64,000 nt of DNA, from contig QXCR01000002.1 of the NCBI GenBank assembly GCA_004380135.1, forward strand, positions 434,001 through 498,000, given 5' to 3'. The position numbers were made by a program, and so were the translations under genes. The DNA is from Stemphylium vesicarium (Eukaryota > Ascomycota > Dothideomycetes > Pleosporales > Pleosporaceae). Positions 58,335-64,000 of this stretch are shown piece after piece. How positions within the stretch are numbered: the stretch's first letter is position 1; every line of letters begins with the position of its first letter. The notes under the pieces are model-generated. The model was not told the origin of the DNA. It saw only the letters and a list, made by a program, of their open reading frames with translations, and made no database searches.

Positions 58335-59995
58335 ATGTCACCTTCCGAGACAGCCCCTCTACTCCGCGAGGAGTCAACCACATCCTACGCGCCCGATGAA
58401 GAACATGAAGAAACTACAGCTCCCCGGAGTACATTTGCGCGTAATCTGGGTGCACTGGATGGATTTGCTCTGCTGATAAGCATCGTTATCGGATCCGGAG
58501 TCTTTTCATCACCAGGACCCATTGATGCAAATGTTCCATCTCCTGGTGCCGGACTTCTAGTATGGCTTGTTGGGGGTATCCTTGCTTGGACCGGCGCGCT
58601 TACTATGGCTGAGCTGGGTACGGCATTTCCTGGAGAGGGCGGGATCCAACCATACCTATCTTACATCTACGGCGACGTGTTTGGGTACATGGCAGCCTGG
58701 TCTTGGGTCGTTGCGACCATGCCAGCCACTCTTGCAATTCTGAGTATTGTCTTTGTCGAGTCGATTTACTCTAGCTTGGGTATCAATGAGCCCGATCCAC
58801 CAATGACGCATAAGCTGCTGTCGTTGCTCGTTTTAGTTTGTGTCACGACCTTGAACTCGATTAGTACCAAAACGAGCACTCGACTGTCTAGCTTCTTCGT
58901 TGCCATCAAGCTGCTCACGATTCTCCTTCTCATCGTCGCGGGGCTGGTCGTCGTTTTTGTCTTCGTCGGCAAAGGCACTGATCTGGGTGGGCACGATTGG
59001 CATCACAACAACTGGTTTTCTCCGCGAGATACGATATTACCAGATGGTTCACGCTTTGACTGGACAAAAGTAACGACGTGGGAGTCATTGGGCTTTTACA
59101 GTACGGCACTTTACGGAGCCCTGTGGGCATACTCTGGTTGGGACAAAGCAAACTACGTTGCAGCCGAACTTCGCAATCCCAGCCGTCAGCTACCTCTTTC
59201 GATCAATACTGCTATCCCGACCATCATTCTTTGCTATGTTGCAGCCAACTCTGTCTACTATGTTCTCCTTCCATGGGGAGTGGTGTCGACGACTGATGCC
59301 GCCGCAGTAGTAAGTGACGCTGAAACCCCAATGGCACTCCCATCATGCTAACTTGCACCAGACAGCTGTCACACACTTTCTTGGCAAAAGTGTGGCTTAC
59401 TTCGCCACTGCCCTCATATGTCTAGTCATCGCCGGTTCTGCGCTTGGTAATTCTTTCGTCGCTGGAAGAATGACCGTCGCAGCAGCCAACAACAACTGGT
59501 TCCCTCGAGTGCTCGGCACCGTCGGATGCATCGGTACCTTCAAAGTGAGCAAATCCGAGGAACCAAGTGAACCCGCGGACCAGGCCATGGACAATGGCGA
59601 GTCGCCTATGTGAGTCATTTTCGTCTATCGCATTCGCCTGCATTCTGACTAGTGACAGCAATGCCCTAATTCTGAATACTGTCCTTTCTGCCATCTATAT
59701 CCTACTCGGTAATATGCGCATCTTGTTGACACTAAATGGTCTGGCCGAGTATGCCTTCTTTTTCCTTACTGTGCTAGGTGCAATCATCTTGCGCTTCCGA
59801 GAGCCGGATCTACCTCGTCCGGTAAAACCTTTCATATTAATTCCTATCCTGTTTGCTCTCATCAGCGGGTTCGTCGTTGTTAGGGGCGCTGCCTTCGCAC
59901 CGATACAGGCTGCAGTCCTCGTTGGTATATGGGTCTTTGGCCTAGCATTCTATTTTATCAGGCTATGGATCTTGAAGAAGAGATCAGGGATGTAA
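58335..59995 (+). CDS. L-type amino acid transporter (LAT/APC family)
   Basis: Three exons, 58335-59309, 59362-59609 and 59659-59995, give 519 aa. The N terminus is a hydrophilic stretch with PLLREE, a dileucine-like sorting signal. Helix 1 carries the APC motif VIGSGVFSSPGPI; helix 3 TMAELGTAFPGEGGIQPYLS and helix 6 YGALWAYSGWDKANYVAAEL are the LAT signatures. About twelve membrane segments are present. The loop before the last intron is Ser/Glu/Pro-rich. It differs from the Mup1-type permease at 39373 and is likely a separate paralogue. Substrate unknown. Confidence 0.91.
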
Positions 59996-60692
59996 AGAAG
60001 TTTTTAATACGGGAGGCACCGAGGCAGCTCGGGTACGGTTTTGGTCATTTTCGTCATGGCTGAGCTCAATTAATGTTTGACCCACATTTCGCTTTGTATA
60101 TATGTAGGCACCTTCCAGTGCGATTGCCTGGATCTCGTGCTCCAGCATCGCTCATCCCCCCGTGTGGACGGCGAGCAAACAATCCGTCACTGGGCAGTCG
60201 CGATCTCTCACTTCGCATAACCACCACATCATCTTAGCAAGCGTTGCTACTCAGCGCGCTGACTTAGCTGGGTACTATCAGCACGCGCCGCTCCCTTATT
60301 CCAGTCATGCAAATCATCATTCCCAGTAGTCACCGGCAATCCAGACGGGGTGACATGTCTCTGGTCTTAGTGTGCTCCCATTTGTTGGCCGAGCAGGTGT
60401 ACGAGGCCACGCGCTGCGCGTGGTCAAGACACGGACAGTGCGACAAAGGACAATAGACCATGTGTGCCAACCTCTCACATTGTAAGGAGTTCACCGGTGA
60501 ACCGCCAGCTCACCGAATTAATGCAAACGTTTCGTGGGTTGTAGAGGTACGCTTGCAGTCTCACCAACCTCACCTTCCAAACAATCCAAGGCGTCAAACT
60601 CGAGTCGCGAATCTGGTGTCTCGGGGGTCCGTCATACTCCTCCAATTAACACCTACCGGGAAGCTGCCGCGCACCAAATATTCAGTTTCATC
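59996..60692. other. Intergenic region
   Basis: 0.7 kb; 3' UTR of the transporter and promoter of the orphan gene. No CDS supported. Confidence 0.4.
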
Positions 60693-61331
60693 ATGCCTAC
60701 ACAAACCTCACATTCCTGCGAAAGAGAATCGGCGCGGTCGGCGGACACACATAATGCCAAAGCAAAGCCAACGCTGCATGCGCGCACAACTTTAACTCCC
60801 CGTCAAAAAGCATTGCGCGACTCTCTGGGCCCTCTGACAGCTCTTTCATACGTACCACCCGGCTGCCGTACCGTTAGCTTCTCGAGCTGGGGCCGATTCA
60901 CAGCGTTGCCGACAGAAATCACGCCAAGCGGCCAACTCAAAGCGTCAGACCTTTGCAACGACCGCGGCATGACACCCACCTTCGACCCTCCCTTGAGTGA
61001 GTGGTGCTATCTGGGTGCAGATCAGCCTCCTTTGGTCCCAAGATACAACAACGCGTTACCTACTCAGGACAATCATCGCCGCTATCGAGGTTCAGCGACG
61101 AGCTGGGAGACAGTGAGCGAGGAGGGCGAAGAAGGCAAGAGATCGCAGCCATTGCGATTCAGCAAGCAGCCACCGAAGCGTATCAATACCAATTCTCAGA
61201 TTACCAGGTCTTTCGAAATGAGCCAGTCCGAGGAACGCAAGCCAGAGACTCTTGTCGAGACACTGGGTTTGGTTGGAGTGACATGCCAGGAGCTGCCTTC
61301 GGCATTCGACTCGGATGACGAAGATGACTGA
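60693..61331 (+). CDS. Hypothetical protein with acidic C terminus
   Basis: A 212-aa frame starting MPTQTSHSCERES. It has a central aromatic/proline-rich part (LTALSYVPPGCRTVSF, FDPPLSEWCYLGADQPP), a polar Arg/Ser/Glu-rich middle and a C-terminal acidic end (SAFDSDDEDD). No known domain, signal peptide or membrane segment is seen. The length, the internal WETVSEEGEEG segment and a stop right after the acidic run suggest a real disordered protein, but no homologue can be named. An ATG at 60534 lies further upstream in frame. Confidence 0.5.
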   Translation: MPTQTSHSCERESARSADTHNAKAKPTLHARTTLTPRQKALRDSLGPLTALSYVPPGCRTVSFSSWGRFTALPTEITPSGQLKASDLCNDRGMTPTFDPPLSEWCYLGADQPPLVPRYNNALPTQDNHRRYRGSATSWETVSEEGEEGKRSQPLRFSKQPPKRINTNSQITRSFEMSQSEERKPETLVETLGLVGVTCQELPSAFDSDDEDD

Positions 61332-61663
61332 GGGAAGTACGATGGCATATGAGGAATACCAGGTTACACATCAAAGCCGCGGATAGTGATCGGAGGCAGG
61401 ATGGATGAGAGTTGGCATGAGCACGAAAGTGCTTTCAGACAAAGTTCTGGGCTGTTTGGATGCAATGTATTCGCATCAGCATCAACTTGAGTACAAGGCT
61501 CAGGATCTAGGAGACATAGCGAAAGGTCAGGGATGATACCTAGGCTCGCTTGATTACTGGTCCGAGCTTGTTGCAGTCGATGACAGCATCGATCATCACT
61601 CCTAGAATAACTTTTGGCGTGTGGATATCTACCACGACACCACAACATCAATTGCATACCACA
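61332..61663. other. Intergenic region
   Basis: 332 nt between the orphan gene and NDUFAF3; short 3' UTR plus promoter. Nothing else seen. Confidence 0.4.
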
Positions 61664-62442
61664 ATGATGGATTCCAACATGTTCAGATGCACGCGTACCC
61701 TCTCAAGATGTGTCGCCCAAAATTCGCGCCGGAGTATTGTAAGACCTAGACCCACAGCATTCACGCCCGCACGACAAGCACGATGCCTACACAACACATG
61801 CCCCGCTCTTCTCCAATCCAGACCCCCCAAAACGCGCGATCGCGGCCCAAAAAGCGACGAAGACACGCAAACCGACTTCAGCGCTCTCGATGTGCTGCGC
61901 AACACAGCGGCCCCAGCGACGTCAATCGACGCTTGCACGAGCGACGGCTTTGCGCTGAACAACCAGATGCGCATCAGCGGTAGCGGTATCCTACTCGTAG
62001 GCGGTGAAGCATTCAGGTGGCGGCCGTGGCTACGAGAAGGTCGAAAAGAAGGCACGATAGCCGAAGGAGGTACAGGTGACGATGCGATGACGGGAAAGTT
62101 GTTGAACGCCAAGGGCCAGTGGGAGGTGCCAGAGGGCGCTTGGGGTGTATTGGAGCTAGTATACCCAAAGCCTGGTATGTGGAGATTTCTCTTCACAGGT
62201 ACATGTTCTGAAGAAGGAGTCGGGCTGACAAGGAACTATTAGATCTTCTCATCATCGGTACCGGCCCAAACACCACGCCCATCGCGCCCGCGGTTCGGAA
62301 ATACCTCAACGACTTAGGCATGCGGCTTGAGATTCAAGATACAAGGAATGCTTCGGCGCAGTTCAATTTGCTTGCGACGGAGCGCGGGGTCGGACAGGTA
62401 GCTGCCGCGCTGATACCCATCGGATGGAAGGAAGGACGCTGA
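61664..62442 (+). CDS. Mitochondrial complex I assembly factor NDUFAF3 (DUF498/Mth938 domain)
   Basis: Exons 61664-62174 and 62243-62442 (68-nt intron) give 236 aa. An Arg-rich presequence (RPRPTAFTPARQARCL) targets mitochondria. The Mth938/NDUFAF3 fold is shown by SIDACTSDGFALNNQMRISG, the GILLVGGEAFRW strand, then DLLIIGTGPNTTP and QFNLLATERGVGQVAAALIP, the family signature near the C terminus. NDUFAF3 works with NDUFAF4 in early assembly of the complex I Q-module. An Asp/Gly/Thr-rich insert (AEGGTGDDAMTGK) lengthens the middle. Starts at 61664, 61667 and 61679 are all possible. Confidence 0.9.
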
Positions 62443-63056
62443 TGGCGGTACTGCATGGGGAATGGCAGAGCTCTGATATATTGTAGAAGAGCCCGGAAGG
62501 CGTATAAAAATGAGATGAGAGAATGGCCTCTCCAGTCAATGGATCACAATCAGATCGATACAACGGTGCGCAAGAGCCCTGCGAGACATCTAGAATCTAC
62601 AGCAAGCAGCAGTGGCGAGCAAGGCCTCAGGGAGTTGGTATGTCTCATTAATCCCTCATTCACGTTGACGCGTTCTAAGTATTGTCTCTTACCTTCCACA
62701 CTCGATTCTACGCGGCTCTAGACGCGCCTTGCGCGTTCAGTGCTTTTGTCTCACTACAAATTGCTGGTCCGTGCCATTCGTAGAAGTCTTCGGCTGCTTT
62801 TTGAGTCCGTATACGTTTTCTTCTTCGGTCATCGCTTGACAAACAATTTCTCATCAAGCGGGATACGACGCTCCCCATCTTCCCTCAGGGCGCCTTCTAC
62901 TTGTCCATCGCTCTTACCCGCCGCTTCATTTCCACCGGCTTGTTAGCCTCGAACGTCCCACAACCACATAGGCATATGCTTTTCCACCGGTCTTTCCATA
63001 TACTGTCAACTGCGGTCGCGTTCCTTCTTCAACCGCTCACTAGAACCTTCCAGAAC
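62443..63056. other. Intergenic region
   Basis: 0.6 kb, T/C-rich toward 63056, as expected for a promoter and leader. No coding frame with features. Confidence 0.4.
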
Positions 63057-64000
63057 ATGTTCGACGCCAGTATAAGGTGGGGGTTTGGCCCACGCCCTGA
63101 GACGGAAGACGAGGAAGCTACTATGGATACGACGCCGCTACTTCGAAACAGACGCGCTGAGCACATTCCCGCGCATGCATCAAGCGGCGATGGCGATATA
63201 AGCAGTCGCGCTCGTGCCAACGACCTCCGTCGCGACAACGAAGCCTCTGCTATCCGTCCCTCACCAGCACTATTGGATATCCATAACCCATCGCTATCAG
63301 TCAAGTCCGAAAGACCTCACAAACGCTCTGTTCTTCAATCGTTTCAGACCAGCGACCTTTACCGCAATTGGTGCTTGGCTTGCCCAGGCCCAGCGCTGTC
63401 AGATGGAAGCTTACCCAACATGAATTTGTCCGACACCAATAGGCAGTCCGTTCTTGACATCCTTTCACCCGTTCAGGAAGACCTGCAAAGGCTTAAAGCA
63501 TCGAATCCGGCGAGTCTGCCGCCCTACAATCCGCACTTACGGACGAAAAGCCACGCTCAGGTCCTCAAGCAGAGACTTTTGCCGATTGCCCAACGTATTG
63601 CAGCGCAACTCGATGCTGTACCGGAAGAAACTCGAGGACGTCTGGAGATGCAGCTATGCCGATACATCGCTGCGGAATACTGGCCGCTGCCTCTTGACGA
63701 CTTCACTCATCTGAGTGTTCAACGTATGTACCGGAATGCCCTCCTGAAGATCGGACTGCAAGACCAGGGTGCTTCGAATGCCGATCTGCCGCCTGAAAGC
63801 CCCTCACACAACAATGTGTCTGCAGGGAATACATCGGCACTCAACTCGCTGCCCGTCGCGGAAAATGAAGGTCAAATCATCGAAACCAAAGTCTGGGACC
63901 TGTTGAACCAACAGACACAGGACTCTAATCCCGAGATTACACAGAACGTTTTACAGCCGAATCAGGCGCATCAGGTGCCTATCAAGTCCAACGAAGAAGC
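63057..64000 (+). CDS. Partial gene, likely CHD1 helical C-terminal (CHCT/DUF4208)-type domain protein
   Basis: An uninterrupted frame of 314 codons runs from ATG 63057 to the window edge; the 3' end lies outside. Residues 1-~120 are polar and disordered. At about residues 120-230 comes a helical region: RQSVLDILSPVQEDLQRLKA, KQRLLPIAQRIAAQLDAV, then LCRYIAAEYWPLPLDDF and LSVQRMYRNALLK. The order of R-P-V-like helix, L-P/I-G-x-x-I helix, L-W/Y-x-Y/F and L-x-x-M/L-Y matches the CHCT domain of CHD1 chromatin remodellers. The tail is Asn/Gln/Ser-rich. No helicase is seen, so the gene is a free-standing CHCT protein or the start of a longer one. Domain call is by pattern only. Confidence 0.6.
   Translation, partial: MFDASIRWGFGPRPETEDEEATMDTTPLLRNRRAEHIPAHASSGDGDISSRARANDLRRDNEASAIRPSPALLDIHNPSLSVKSERPHKRSVLQSFQTSDLYRNWCLACPGPALSDGSLPNMNLSDTNRQSVLDILSPVQEDLQRLKASNPASLPPYNPHLRTKSHAQVLKQRLLPIAQRIAAQLDAVPEETRGRLEMQLCRYIAAEYWPLPLDDFTHLSVQRMYRNALLKIGLQDQGASNADLPPESPSHNNVSAGNTSALNSLPVAENEGQIIETKVWDLLNQQTQDSNPEITQNVLQPNQAHQVPIKSNEE

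Overview
The window reads as nuclear DNA of a filamentous ascomycete. Nearly every gene is split by short introns (about 43-70 nt, GT-AG with CTAAC/CTGAC-like branch sites). The proteins are fungal types: Zn(II)2Cys6 and Myb-like regulators, a Crh-type cell-wall enzyme, an S28 peptidase, PTH11-type receptor, Trk K+ transporter, Cgi121 and a NACHT-ankyrin protein. Gene content and style suggest Dothideomycetes, perhaps Pleosporales; that placement is inference, because no marker gene is present. I found no tRNA, rRNA, CRISPR array or intact transposon.

Layout. 1-19.4 kb is conserved core: a Myb-like regulator, a Trk K+ transporter, an Osh6/7-type lipid-transfer protein, nicotinamidase divergent from a cytochrome c oxidase subunit, KEOPS subunit Cgi121 divergent from an 886-aa zinc-cluster regulator. 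19.4-27.3 kb is gene-poor and degenerate. It holds a PNP-NACHT-ankyrin (fungal NLR-type) gene broken by three in-frame stops and an internal deletion, and a CorA-like membrane-protein gene that also carries an in-frame TAA. 27.4-37.8 kb holds secreted and processing enzymes: S28 peptidase, dual-specificity phosphatase, Crh/GH16 transglycosylase, P450 and pectinesterase. 39.3-48 kb is transport, sensing and catabolism: a Mup1-type permease, a Dal5-type MFS carrier, a PTH11-like receptor and a salicylate-hydroxylase-like monooxygenase. 48.5-64 kb holds a secreted M28 aminopeptidase, a secreted LVIVD-repeat protein, a HAD phosphatase, a mitochondrial helical protein, a LAT-family amino-acid transporter, an orphan acidic protein, complex I assembly factor NDUFAF3, and the start of a gene with a likely CHD1-type helical C-terminal (CHCT) domain running off the edge.

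How the genes fit together. Most look like independent housekeeping or saprotrophic/plant-associated functions rather than one pathway: extracellular breakdown (pectinesterase, S28 and M28 peptidases) beside uptake (two APC permeases, MFS). The strongest oddities are the decayed NLR/CorA island, a reading-frame-neutral intron cutting the K+ selectivity filter of the Trk gene, and the partial CHCT gene. Exon boundaries were derived by hand from splice signals and reading-frame continuity; each multi-exon model given with a protein length sums to a whole number of codons.
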